Shown piece by piece: positions 54,801 through 64,000 of a stretch of 64,000 nt of DNA. Numbering within the stretch: position 1 is the stretch's first letter; every line of letters begins with the position of its first letter. A program made the translations under genes and the position numbers. The notes under the pieces were generated by a model, which saw only the letters and a list, made by a program, of their open reading frames with translations, had not been told where the DNA came from and did not search any database. The DNA is from Falciphora oryzae. Taxonomy: Eukaryota; Ascomycota; Sordariomycetes; Magnaporthales; Magnaporthaceae. The stretch is from the NCBI GenBank assembly GCA_000733355.1, contig JNVV01000008.1, positions 619,504-683,503 of the forward strand. The letters run 5' to 3'.

Positions 54801-56039
54801 GCCTTGGTCGTAGGAGATATTAGAGCCATGCCTGGGCGCGACGTGTCGGTGGGGTGGGGGCGCCGGAGGCGGCGGGGAGTTGGGGTCGTCAAATCCCTGG
54901 TCAAAATGCAGCTCTTGAGGCTCGGGCTCGCGGGAGGCGCCTGGGGGCCGGTACGGCCTATACGATGCGACAGAGGGTGCTGGCGAGGGTGCCCTTGATC
55001 CGAAGGCCTCGAATGGCGCCGGGCTGACCGCGCGCTTCATATCCTCATATCTCTGTAGCGGCGCTGGACTGGCGGCTCTCCTCATGTCCTCGTGCCTGCG
55101 AGGGTCGGGACTGGGCGCTCTCCGGTGGTCGTCGTAGTGGTGAACTGGATTAGGGCTGGGAGCTCTCCTGTGCCCGTCGTACCTGTGTATCGGGTTGGGG
55201 CTGGCATCCCTCCTGCGATCGTCGTAACCGCGTAACGGAGCAGGGCTTGCGGCTCTCCTCATATCGGCATGCCTATGCATAGGAGCAGGACTGACGGCTC
55301 TCCTCATGTCCTCGTGACTGTGCATCGGGGAAGGACTCGGGCCTCTCCTCCTATCGTCATACATTCGCGACGGTGCTGGGCTCGCGGCACGATGCCTATC
55401 GTCATACATCCGAGACGGCGCTGGACTGGCGCCTCGATGCCTATCAGCATAGTTATGAGTGTGAGGCGCCGGGCTCGCAGCCCTGCGCATGGATTCAGCG
55501 GGAGCAGCAGCGGCAGCCCCGTTGGCCGAGGTGTTGGATGTTTCGCGGGAGCGGACAGGGCTGGCCTGGACGGCGCCAGTCTTGTAGGTCTCGGGTTGCT
55601 TCGCGGTGGTGTAATGCGGCGCCTTCGCATAGGCTTCGAACGGCTTCCGAAACGTCTTCGACTTCTGGGGTGTGTTCTTTGGGCTCGGGGTGTTGCTCTG
55701 TGTTAGGGGGCTGGTCGACCTGCTCATGGGACGGAAGTCCTCCGGTAGAAGCTCGACAAAGTTGGACGGGAACAGCCCGACCATGCGGCGGTCCCTGCGA
55801 AGCCTTCCTGTCCACCATGACCCGTCTCCAGCGTTGAGACATTCGATCAAGTCGCCCTCCATGAAGCCAAGGTCCTTCTTGCCCTAACATGATGTCCAGC
55901 AGTGTGTGAGTTTATCTGTCTTGTGTTGCTCAGCAGGCCATCCATCCGAGAGGACTGCACTTACCTCTCCGCCCCACGAGTACACAGCCCTGCACCAGCA
56001 CGGAAACCGTGTGGGCAGAGGCGGCGCTGCGGGCGCCAT
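51807..56039 (-). CDS. cyk3: Cytokinesis protein 3-like: SH3 + transglutaminase-like domain (2 exons)
   Basis: Cyk3 family protein acting at the contractile ring and septum in fungal cytokinesis. Exons 56039-55965 and 55883-51807 (81 bp intron) give 1383 aa. The SH3 domain spans about residues 12-75 and is split by the intron (CRAVYSWGGE, then GKKDLGFMEGDLIECL, SWWTGRL and GLFPSNFVELLP). Residues about 158-325 are a tandem array of some eleven 15-residue units with the pattern R-R-x-x-S-P-x-P-x5-D-x. A second, looser SNMSYD repeat follows. The transglutaminase-like core lies near 910-1030. Its triad positions read Cys (RGCAEEY, about 954), His (NHWWNAVVV, about 998) and Asp (RMIDCCL, about 1011). 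The C-terminal domain contains YEFVTRHPTPHAQRHDIYVVQ. The middle is disordered and rich in Ser and Pro, a likely target of kinases. Confidence 0.9.
55010..55500 (-). repeat. Coding minisatellite in cyk3 (about 45-bp units)
   Basis: About eleven tandem copies of a 45-bp unit encode RRxxSPxPxxxxxDx, for example RRAPSPNPVHHYDDH and RRAVSPAPMHRHADM. Copies differ mainly in the five variable positions, while the SP dipeptides are kept. Confidence 0.8.
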
Positions 56040-57875
56040 GTTTGTTGTTTTTGTTGGAAATGCAAAATCGCAAGGCGAGGGCGTCGACAAGCGCTGGCTG
56101 GCCCTTCTGTGAAGGCTCAAGCCCGAGCAATGTACCCCTCGCGCAGACTTGTCGCGGCAGGCAGGTTTTGCGACGAGCTGGTGGAGATATCAGGCTGGTG
56201 GTGGCGATGGCGCTCTCGCGAGGACATGTGCGGTCGAGGCCTCGGTCTGATTGCAAGGAGACTCTGTCGAAGGAGATGCGCAATAACAGAATGCAATTAT
56301 GACATAGTATTCGCTCGCAAAACTGAATGCAGACAAACAATCAAGGCACGCAAGTTTTGAGGGGGAAACCAGGTTGTCCAGCGAAGCGAGCAGGCAGGAG
56401 GAGGTTCCCTGGTGGATTCGCGAGGTGCCCTCCACCCGTTGTTAAGGTCTGGCTGGCTGGGTGGTGCCGCCGTTGGCGGTGTGGGTTCTGGCCGGGGGGT
56501 GGTCCCAGCGTTCTGCCCGCGTCCCAGCTCGCCAATGTAAACACTTTTTTTTTTTGGCGGCGGCGGCGTTGCTACGATGGCAACCCGACGTGGGGAAGCG
56601 CCCCTTGCCCGATTCTGACCACAGCAGGCGACTGGCTCAGCCGCCGGGCCCTGAGCCGGTCGGGTGCCAATAAAAGAGGGGCATGGCCATGCAGGGTGCG
56701 CCCTTGGCAGCCAATAGCCGCAGTCTGTCGCGCCTGTTTGGGGGATCGCCTGCCGCTCTCTCGTTGCGCCCCGGGGCCTGCAGTCGAGGGAATTCCCTTT
56801 TTCGTTGCCCTGGACCATCCTTTGCGGAGGATTGGCCTCGCGATGGCGCCGAGGTGGCACAGGGCTGCGGGCTGGCGCAGGGTTCTCACCGAGTGCCCGG
56901 CGGCAGACCGTCGGTGCCAATTTCTGTCCATGTTTGGTCCGCTTAAAAAGGCTTCCCCAGGTCGGGCAAAGCGGCGGTGGGTGTTGGCCAGGGAAACAAT
57001 TGCACGCATGGTTGAAGCAAATAGCACGAATGTTCCTGGTGAAAACGCATGATCACACGCACTCACGCGCGCAAGGCAACCGGACTCGTCTCGGGCAGCA
57101 ACGGCTCAGAGCATTCCAGACGCTGTCAGACGTGACGTCGAGGGACCTCATCCACCCCTTGAAGCGCCAAGCTGCAGCAAGCGCGGGTCCCGTCCTGGGG
57201 ACCTGCAGCAATCGTGCATCGAATGGACCTCTCGCGAAGCACCGTCAGTGGAATGCAGCTGTGCCAGGCAGCAGCGAGTGGGCCCGAGGACAAAAGACGG
57301 CAGCGCTGCTCCTCAGGATCCCCTCGCTGTTCCGTCTTTCGTGCATGATGCGTTTCGCCAAACAAAGTTTCAATCCCTCTCGACAATGGATGAGGATTCC
57401 CACAGCGAACGATCCCCCAGACAGGTCCAGCCCTGCTTGTTCAAGCAACGACTGGGGCTGCGCGTAGCCCCAGCCCAGCCGCCCCAGGAGCGCAGGGGTT
57501 AGAGACGGGTTGCCCGGTTGGCAGACCCGGCCCAAGCTCCCATCCCAAACAAAACAGTCGCCTCAGCTATCAAGCGCCGCAAAACCACGGCAAAAAAGCG
57601 AATTGCGTATCGCAAACACACTCCAACCGAACACTCGTGCCCTTTTCTGCGACTCCGTCTGCCCTCCCAGTTCTCCGTCTCTCCACGCCATCTGCCAGTC
57701 CACATTCTGCTGCGTCGAAACAGCGCAAGTCCGCGTCCGTATTGCTTCACAAATTTCTTGTCTCTCAGCCAGAACCGCGCACTCATCCCTGCCAGCAACC
57801 TGCATCGTCGCAAAGAGTCTGCAGGAAGCGTCTGGGGCGCGGCCCGAGGCCCAAGCTGAGATCCACCGGGGCAAG
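56040..57875. promoter_or_regulatory. Divergent 1.8 kb region, cyk3 / GCK kinase
   Basis: No coding exon is supported. The right end (about 57550-57870) is CA/CT-rich, as in fungal leaders. Presumed promoters of both genes lie here. Confidence 0.45.
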
Positions 57876-60116
57876 ATGGCTGTGGACGGAGGCCTGGCGA
57901 GCCAGTACCAAGTGCTCGAGGAACTTGGGCGTAAGTGATGGACCACGACCGGAATCATGACCGCCGAGCTTGCTGTCGTCGTATGTTGCTAACTGTGCTA
58001 TCACCGTCTAGAGGGCAGTTTCGGTGTCGTTTACAAGGCCATCGATCGGACCACTGGCGAGACCGTTGCGATCAAGCATGTACGTCTCTCCCGTCGGCGC
58101 ATTGTTCCTGCCTACTATGTCTCTTGCTAACCATGTCGCCCGCCCGCAGATTGACCTGGAGTCAAGCGAAGATGACATCCAGGAGATCCAGCAGGAGATC
58201 TCGGTGCTGAGCACCTGCGCCAGCTCCTTCGTCACACAGTACAAAGCAAGCTTCCTGAGGGGGCATAAACTATGGATCGTTATGGAGTTCCTAGGAGGCG
58301 GCTCATGTCTCGATCTGGTACGCCCAGCCGATTCCTTTCTGTCCGATGCGATCTAGCCGCTAACCCTACGACGCTGCAGCTGAAACCTGGCAACTTTGCT
58401 GAAGGCCACATCGCCATCGTGTGCCGTGAGCTGCTCCGCGGCCTCGAGTACCTCCATGCCGAGGGAAAGATCCACCGTGACATCAAGGCGGCCAACGTGC
58501 TGCTGTCCGACAAGGGCAACGTCAAGCTGGCTGACTTTGGAGTCGCCGCCCAGTTGACCAACATCAAGTCGCAGCGCAACACCTTCGTCGGCACCCCATT
58601 CTGGATGGCCCCTGAAGTCATCCAGCAGGCTGGCTATGACTTCAAAGCCGACATCTGGTCGCTTGGCATTACCGCCATGGAGCTTGCCGTCGGCGAGCCC
58701 CCCAACTCAGATCTCCACCCCATGAAGGCTCTCTTCGAGATCCCCAAGAAGCTCCCGCCGCGCCTCGAGGGCAACTACAGCAAGGATTTCAAGGACTTTG
58801 TCGCGCAGTGCCTCGTCAAGGACCCGGACCGAAGGCCCACTGCCAAGGAGCTGCTCAAGCACAAGTTCATCAGGTCTGCCGGCAAGACTGAGGCCATGCA
58901 GGAGCTCATCCAGCGTAGGCAGCTCTACGACGCCCAGAACAGCCGCAAGTCCCACCCCGTCTACTACCAGGAAACTCTCCAGTCAATAACACCAAGGGAC
59001 GACTCGGATGAGTGGGTATTCGATACTGTTAAGTCGGTCGCGCCCAAGAAGGCGACTGTCCGGCAGCGCAAAATATCGTCGGTGTGGGCCGCCGAAGACT
59101 CGATGCGCCGCCTCGACATCAAGGACGGTCCTCTACAACCTTCGTCTCCCGGTGCTCCTACAGGAACGGTCAGGCGGAACGTGGTCAAGCGTCAGTCATC
59201 ATCGGCGTCACAATATCCATCCATGAACCACTCACCACGGTCATCCATCATCATCCACAAGCGTCCTTTGCAGCCGGACCTGTCATTTGGAAATAGCGGT
59301 TCCACAATGCGCCTGTTCCGTCGCGTGCCCTCCGACGGCTCCATCCCGGACATCGCGACCGACTCCATCAATGGCGGCAGCAACAACGAAAACCGCCTCC
59401 CCTCCATGGCCCCTGGACCGGTGGAGCCTACCACCAAGGAGGGCGTGCTCGGCCGGCGGCTGTACAGCAAGGCCATGGAGCCGACTATGGCCGAGCTTCA
59501 TGCTCAGACCTCGACCCTGGCAAAGCGTGAGGCACTCGCCAACCTCGCAGACGCTCTTTCCTACCTCGACGCCGTCGACCCAGATGGCATGCTCCACTTC
59601 CTGCGCAGCATCAACTCGGCCGCCGCGCAGGACCCGAAGCTTGCCGCCGCCGTCCTGCCGGCCACCCCGCAGCCCAAGGCCCTCCAGAGCGCCCGCGATG
59701 GCACGCCCTCGTCAACCCGCCCCTCATCGCAGCAGAGCGCCATCAGCAACTCGAGCAGCACCAGCACCAGCCCGACCAAGCTGCACCTAAGCGGCGCCAA
59801 CCCCCACCTGAGGAGCCACAGGCGGCGGCAGAACAGCAGCCTTGCCCCGTCGGCCCTGGCGATGGCTGGCGATGGGCAGGCTGCCGCACCTTCGCCCGCC
59901 GGCAACCCGAGCAAGATGTCGGCGCTTGATCGCGAGAGGATGCAGGACCTACAGAGGGCCACGCTCCGCTCGCGAGGGCTGCCGGGCGGAGGGAAGGACC
60001 CCAGGCCCGGTATGGAGCACTACAAGCAGCTCTCGGACGTGCTGTACGGCCGGTGGGCGCAGGGCCTTGCAACGCGCTTCCCGGCATTCAACACACCCCA
60101 GCAGAACGACACATGA
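57876..60116 (+). CDS. STE20-family protein kinase, GCK-III (Mst/Sps1-like) (4 exons)
   Basis: Serine/threonine kinase of the germinal-centre kinase III group, which acts upstream of NDR kinases in septation and polarity in fungi. Exons are 57876-57930, 58012-58079, 58150-58317 and 58380-60116, giving 675 aa. The kinase domain occupies about residues 10-265: glycine loop [16 protein letters not shown] with the ATP-binding Lys, and [35 protein letters not shown] (the GCK-III activation-segment signature) and [14 protein letters not shown] complete it. The C-terminal 400 residues are a Ser/Pro-rich regulatory tail with a conserved end ([24 protein letters not shown]). It sits divergent to cyk3, another cytokinesis gene. 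That neighbour pairing is suggestive only. Confidence 0.93.
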
Positions 60117-60847
60117 GGCTTCTCGATGTGGCGATGCGTTTTTGGGTCCCCAGCTTTCTTGGCTACCCGCAACTGCGCGAGAAGCTCAACGGGGTGTATC
60201 AACAGGACAGAGCTCGGCACTGGCTATAATGGGCACGCCGAGAGCCATTATAACATTACAGAAACATCCAAGCGAGCGCATAATATCGACAACCTCGTTA
60301 CTTGCTGTATCGAGTGGAGGGGGTCCCCCCCGCGATGACTTGGATGTCACTTGATTTTCAGCGGCGCTTTTCCGGGGATTTTTTGTCTCGTTTTTTTTTT
60401 TTGTCCCTCATGACGCTGAAGACGCGATGACTCCACGGCCGTTCCTTTGCTTTGATCATCTCCGTCGGTCACTAATGTGTGTCATGTTTGAGGGAAATTT
60501 CGCGCTGGGAAAGGGGAAGATACCGATCAAAAGGGGTTTGATTTCTGTGTATGGCGTTCATATTCTCTTGTAAAATTTCTTTGGCCATGTGTTCTTGGCT
60601 TTGTTCAGATAGCAGAAAAAGAGAAGGTCCAGCTTTGGTCCGGAATTTTCCTCCCGGCATTTTGCGCCTACCTGATATCTCCAAACCACCAATTGCGTCT
60701 TCCGTCGACCAACCCCATGCTTGTGATTTCGGTTTACCATTAGCTTCACCGGCCATCTCCCTCCCTCCCAGTTCCCATGACACAAGGCAAACTTCCCCAG
60801 CCTGCATACACTCATCTGCTACTAGGTACCTGCACAACATCGTTACC
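60117..60847. other. Convergent 3' intergenic region
   Basis: 730 bp between converging genes with no supported gene. Confidence 0.5.
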
Positions 60848-62614
60848 TTACTCATCCTTGGCCTCGCCGCTGGTGTCGGCTGGAGGCGGAGGCAGCGAAA
60901 GCTTTATCCTCCAGTTGATAAACTCGTCCGTCAGGATCCTGCCGTGGCCCGTCTCCTCGATCTTGAACATCTCGATGACGGGCGACCTGGGCTTGCGCCG
61001 TATGCGCCAGACGCCGTCGTCGTCTATGCCGGCGCGGATCCCTAGCAGTTGCGACAAAGAACTCCATGCGTCAGCAAGAAATCCCAAGCATCTCATCAAC
61101 AAGTCATACTACATCCTCCCTAGCTACTCACAGTCGAGGAGCGCGGCGCAAAAGTTGATGCACGTGTTGCCGTCCCAGCTGCGGCCTCGGCGCTGGACCG
61201 AGGCGGGGATCCCCGCCGTGTCCATCTCGTCGAGGCTAATCAGGACGCCGTCGCGCGAGCGGAAGCCGACAACGATCTTGGGCACGCCCAGCAGGAAGCT
61301 CTGGATCCACCACTTGAGCAGCTTGCGCTCGAGGTTCGCGGCGTCGCGCTCGCCGCGCACCTCGGCCGACGTCTTGAGCTCGACCCAGTTGATGGGCTTG
61401 CCCGGCTCGGGCTTGGAGTCCCAGACTTTTGGGTTGGGTTAGCGACGTTTTTTCGGTCAGTCTTTCGTCTCCTGTTCCTGCCAAGTACCAAGTCAAAGGG
61501 GGCTACTCACTTGCGTCTACCTCGCCGCCCAGACACAGTATCGTCTTGCCGATGCCGGTGCGGACGACGGAGCAGTACTGCTCCTTGTTGTTGACCTGCT
61601 CACGCTCGCGGCCTTCGATGTATTCGCGAGATGTCTCGCCCCATGGCTTGGGCAATGTCGCAAGCGTCTCGAACTTGTAGCCTGTCGTTAGGCCCGTCTC
61701 GTCAGAAACACTACTCTCTGTGCCTGTTTACCTCCCACAGGGCCAAATGATCACCACATACCCCAAAATGTCATCACGTCGCGCGGGATTGGGGCTCTCC
61801 AGGGTTCTGCGTCTTGGGCCCTTTTAGCTTCCATTCGGCACTTGTGATCTTCCTCGATGAAGCTGCGTGCAAAAGGCTATGTCAGCTTCATCCCACGCTA
61901 CGCATGATTCCAAGCATTCAGGGAGTGCCCACACGCAGTCCTAGGCAATTGGTGATATATGTCAGTCACATTTCTTTAAGTATACCAAACTGTTGCCCAA
62001 AACGATTTGTTCCTTGAAGACCTACCTGATATAATGTAGCATTAAGATCAAATCTTTGACAAAAACGAGGGCTTGTTTTAGCTTGCGTCTAAATCTCGAA
62101 GTGCGAGTAGTAAGAAAACCATTCAGATTGGAGCCATACCCGTCCCTATCCTCATAGGCAGCAGACATGAGCTACACTCCCATGATCTCTCATGTCAGTA
62201 TCTGAACGGCTTCCTCAACGTTATAACACCACAGTAGAGTGCAAACGCAGATGAACAAAAAGGCAGGGCTGAGCTCGACCATACCTTAGTCACGATGCCG
62301 CGCCAAGTGACGATCTCGGAGTCGATCTTCTGGCCCGTGCGCTGCTCGTGGGCCATGATGGTCCTGAGCAGGCTGTCGACGTGCTCGGCCGCGGTGCCCT
62401 CGTCAAGCTTGTCGAACGTCTCGAAGCCCTCGGACAGGTCGACGCCCAGCCTAGGCGGGTAGTACCACTTCATGGAGCTGTCGTCGAGGCGGAACTCGTG
62501 GTTGACGTCGTAGGAGAAGCACGCAAACTCCTTTGGCCGCCGCACCGGCTCGCTCTCGCCCGCGAACCGCGAGACCGGGTGCACCCTGAATGGGGTCGCT
62601 GTCGCTGTCGCCAT
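60848..62614 (-). CDS. rai1: RAI1/DXO family decapping nuclease (7 exons)
   Basis: Partner and activator of the 5'-3' exonuclease Rat1, with its own pyrophosphohydrolase/decapping activity toward incompletely capped RNA. Exons are 62614-62285, 62171-62140, 62053-62026, 61876-61762, 61681-61511, 61425-61132 and 61041-60848, giving 387 aa, the usual length. Family blocks read through the junctions: RRPKEFACFSYDVNHEF, IVTWRGIVTK, YEDRDG-FDLNATLYQ, FIEEDHKC, YKFETLATLPKPW, LGGEVDA-IWDSKPEPGKP and INWVELKTS. KWWIQSFLLGVPKIVVGFR and FINWRIKLSLP close the protein. The active-site acids sit in GEVDA and VELK, as in DXO enzymes. The acceptor of exon 4 is the least certain splice. An in-frame ATG 78 bp upstream (62692) would add a basic, acid-free extension. 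Confidence 0.92.
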
Positions 62615-63377
62615 GGTTCGGATCGTTGGCAGCCTCTTTCGCAGCACCGAGGTCGGATTGAGCCGAAAAGCCAGGGATGCTCGGGCAGTCATGCGCCAAG
62701 AGATTGATGCCGCACTACGGTGTGAATTTTTTTGTTAGTTGGACACAGGCATGGGCGTGGTGGATATCAACGGCTCAGGCTCAGGTTCAAGATTCTGGTT
62801 GGTGGTGTCCGGTGGTTGGTTGCCAGGGCCAAACAAAGCAAATTCCACGACGCATGCAACATGAAATCCACACTCAGCCTCAAATTCCGCTGAACCACAA
62901 CGTGATCTTTCTGTGCGGCCCTGCGACAACCTCAACAACCAGACAGCATTGGCCCACGTGCGCTTTTTAGGCGCTCTCCATGGAAATGTTTGCGATTGAT
63001 ATGACTAGGCACCTACAGACGCATGCCAAGCGACAGCCATATTGATCTAATTCACAGCCTTATCAGTGTGTTTGCAGGTGTGAACAGCTAGTATCCGCAT
63101 TGTGTGTTGGTCGCTACCTACGCTCCTGGTTTCGACAAGCCAAATTCCACGGTTTAGGCACCGCTGTTTAAGGCTGCCAACGTGCATCGTCTGCAGGCAG
63201 GTTCCCCACAATGTTTAGGCACCAGGCAGCATCTTGCACGGGGCCCCCGGTCTCTCGCCGTATATAAGTGCGTGCTCCTTCAGCCCAAGATGAGTGAGAG
63301 CCAGTCTATACTCGGGCCAGACATTGGGCGAACTTCTTCACAGTCGTACCATATATATATCCAACCTTAACGCCGCC
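62615..63377. promoter_or_regulatory. Divergent region, RAI1 / F-box locus
   Basis: About 760 bp. The RAI1 side includes the possible 26-codon N-terminal extension (62692-62615). On the plus strand TATATAAG at 63261-63268 lies about 110 bp before the F-box start codon. Confidence 0.45.
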
Positions 63378-64000
63378 ATGGCGTCCTCCATCCAACCCAC
63401 GGCAGCGATGGCCGAACTGCCGGTCGATATTCAACGCATTATTTTCTCGCAGCTCCTAAGCAGGCAATCCTCTCCTGCCGCTTGGTGTGCCGGCAGCTTT
63501 CGTCGTCGGCGACTGAGATTGCTTTTCGGCACATCGAACTCCAGGCTGATGGGGGCTACGACCCTGATGAGCCAACCCCGAACATCGAGTCCTTCATACA
63601 GATCACCGAAACGGAGCGCCTGCATCGTCTTGTCCGCGAGGTGACCTTGACACCTATATGTCAGGCACGGGGGAGGACTATCAAATTCCCGGGACGTTCC
63701 TCTCTGTCCTGCCCCGGCTCGCGTGTTTCCGCGGCCTGCGCACCCTGAACTTCCGCTTCAGCAACCACATCCCGTGGGATGGTGATGGGCGCGACGGTGA
63801 TGGGAGCGAAAGTGGTGGGAGCGACAGTGAAGATCGCGACGACGTCCACGAGGAGCTCGCCATGGAGACGACCAACTTTCGTTTCCACGTGCTCAACACC
63901 GCCTTCCACGCACTGTTGGGACCTGGGCTCCCGATAAGTGGGCCATTCTCAAGAGGGACTTGCGCCTCAAGCATCCATACCGAGAATCCCCTGACATGGG
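63378..64000 (+). pseudogene. F-box protein gene with two apparent frameshifts, cut by the window end
   Basis: Starts MASSIQPTAAMAELPVDIQR in a good context (CCGCCATGG). The F-box motif is MAELPVDIQRIIFSQLLS, then, one frame over, AILSCRLVCRQLSSSATEIA. The family continues in that second frame (RHIELQADGGYDPDEP, ERLHRLVREVTL). It then shifts again to a third frame (DTYMSGTGEDYQIPGTFLS, FRGLRTLNFRFSNHIPWDGD), which stays open to the end of the window. Each shift equals one missing base, near 63460 and near 63650. No intron signals (GT...AG of usable length) are present at either place. The gene belongs to a large, fast-changing fungal F-box family. Either it is a recent pseudogene or the sequence has two single-base errors. 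Confidence 0.6.

Noticed and set aside
1..64000. CRISPR arrays, bacterial operons, prophage or insertion sequences
   Set aside because: No evenly spaced repeats, ribosome-binding sites or transposase genes. Introns and gene families are fungal throughout.
1..64000. Secondary-metabolite gene cluster
   Set aside because: A racemase, an SDR, an oxygenase and a zinc-cluster gene lie close together at 42.5-49.3 kb, but no polyketide, peptide or terpene synthase is present. The racemase and prolyl hydroxylase have ordinary cellular roles.

Overview
The window is nuclear DNA of a filamentous ascomycete (Pezizomycotina, most likely a Sordariomycete; Magnaporthales would fit but I cannot prove it). 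The reasons are GC-rich coding sequence, spliceosomal introns of about 70-170 bp with CTAAC/CTGAC branch sites, CT-rich promoters, large gene-poor gaps and fungus-specific families (DUF7918-like protein, Zn(II)2Cys6 regulator, kelch cell-surface protein, CYK3, MIS6). Nothing bacterial, viral or CRISPR-like was seen. Intron-exon structures below were built by hand from splice signals, reading phase and family resemblance; for every multi-exon model not flagged as broken, the summed exons are divisible by three and open.

Layout. 0.2-1.0 kb: bZIP regulator (-), followed by a 5 kb gene-free gap. 6.1-9.2 kb: SEC39 (-). 9.6-10.2 kb: complex I NDUFS5-type subunit (+). 11.0-13.7 kb: DUF7918-like protein (+). 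14.2-15.4 kb: OXNAD1-like oxidoreductase (-). 16.0-18.6 kb: glycogenin (-). 20.9-22.6 kb: Mn-type CDF transporter (-). 23.9-24.5 kb: a non-coding patch of tRNA-like pieces and direct repeats. 25.5-26.4 kb: CAF16-type ATPase (-). 27.0-29.7 kb: MIS6/CENP-I (-). 34.1-36.0 kb: GH3-C/GNAT protein lacking its catalytic half (+). 38.3-40.2 kb: kelch membrane protein (-). 41.3-42.0 kb: mitoribosomal mS41 (+). 42.5-43.8 kb: alpha-methylacyl-CoA racemase with a peroxisomal tail (-). 44.3-46.3 kb: a decayed zinc-cluster regulator (-). 46.7-47.9 kb: short-chain dehydrogenase (-). 48.3-49.3 kb: prolyl 4-hydroxylase (-). 50.5 kb: a small secreted-protein-like gene whose second codon is a stop (+). 51.8-56.0 kb: CYK3 (-). 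57.9-60.1 kb: GCK-III kinase (+). 60.8-62.7 kb: RAI1 (-). 63.4-64.0 kb: frameshifted F-box gene running off the end (+).

Most genes are housekeeping: ER-Golgi tethering, respiration, mitochondrial translation, glycogen priming, kinetochore, cytokinesis, mRNA quality control. They do not form a biosynthetic cluster. The accessory signal lies in 43.8-51 kb and at the right end, where several regulator, secreted or F-box loci look broken. I found no convincing new multi-gene system. The best leads are the truncated GH3/GNAT protein, the start-stop secreted-protein locus, the decayed regulator with in-frame TAA codons of C-to-T type, the presequence-like extension of RAI1 and the tRNA-like repeat patch.
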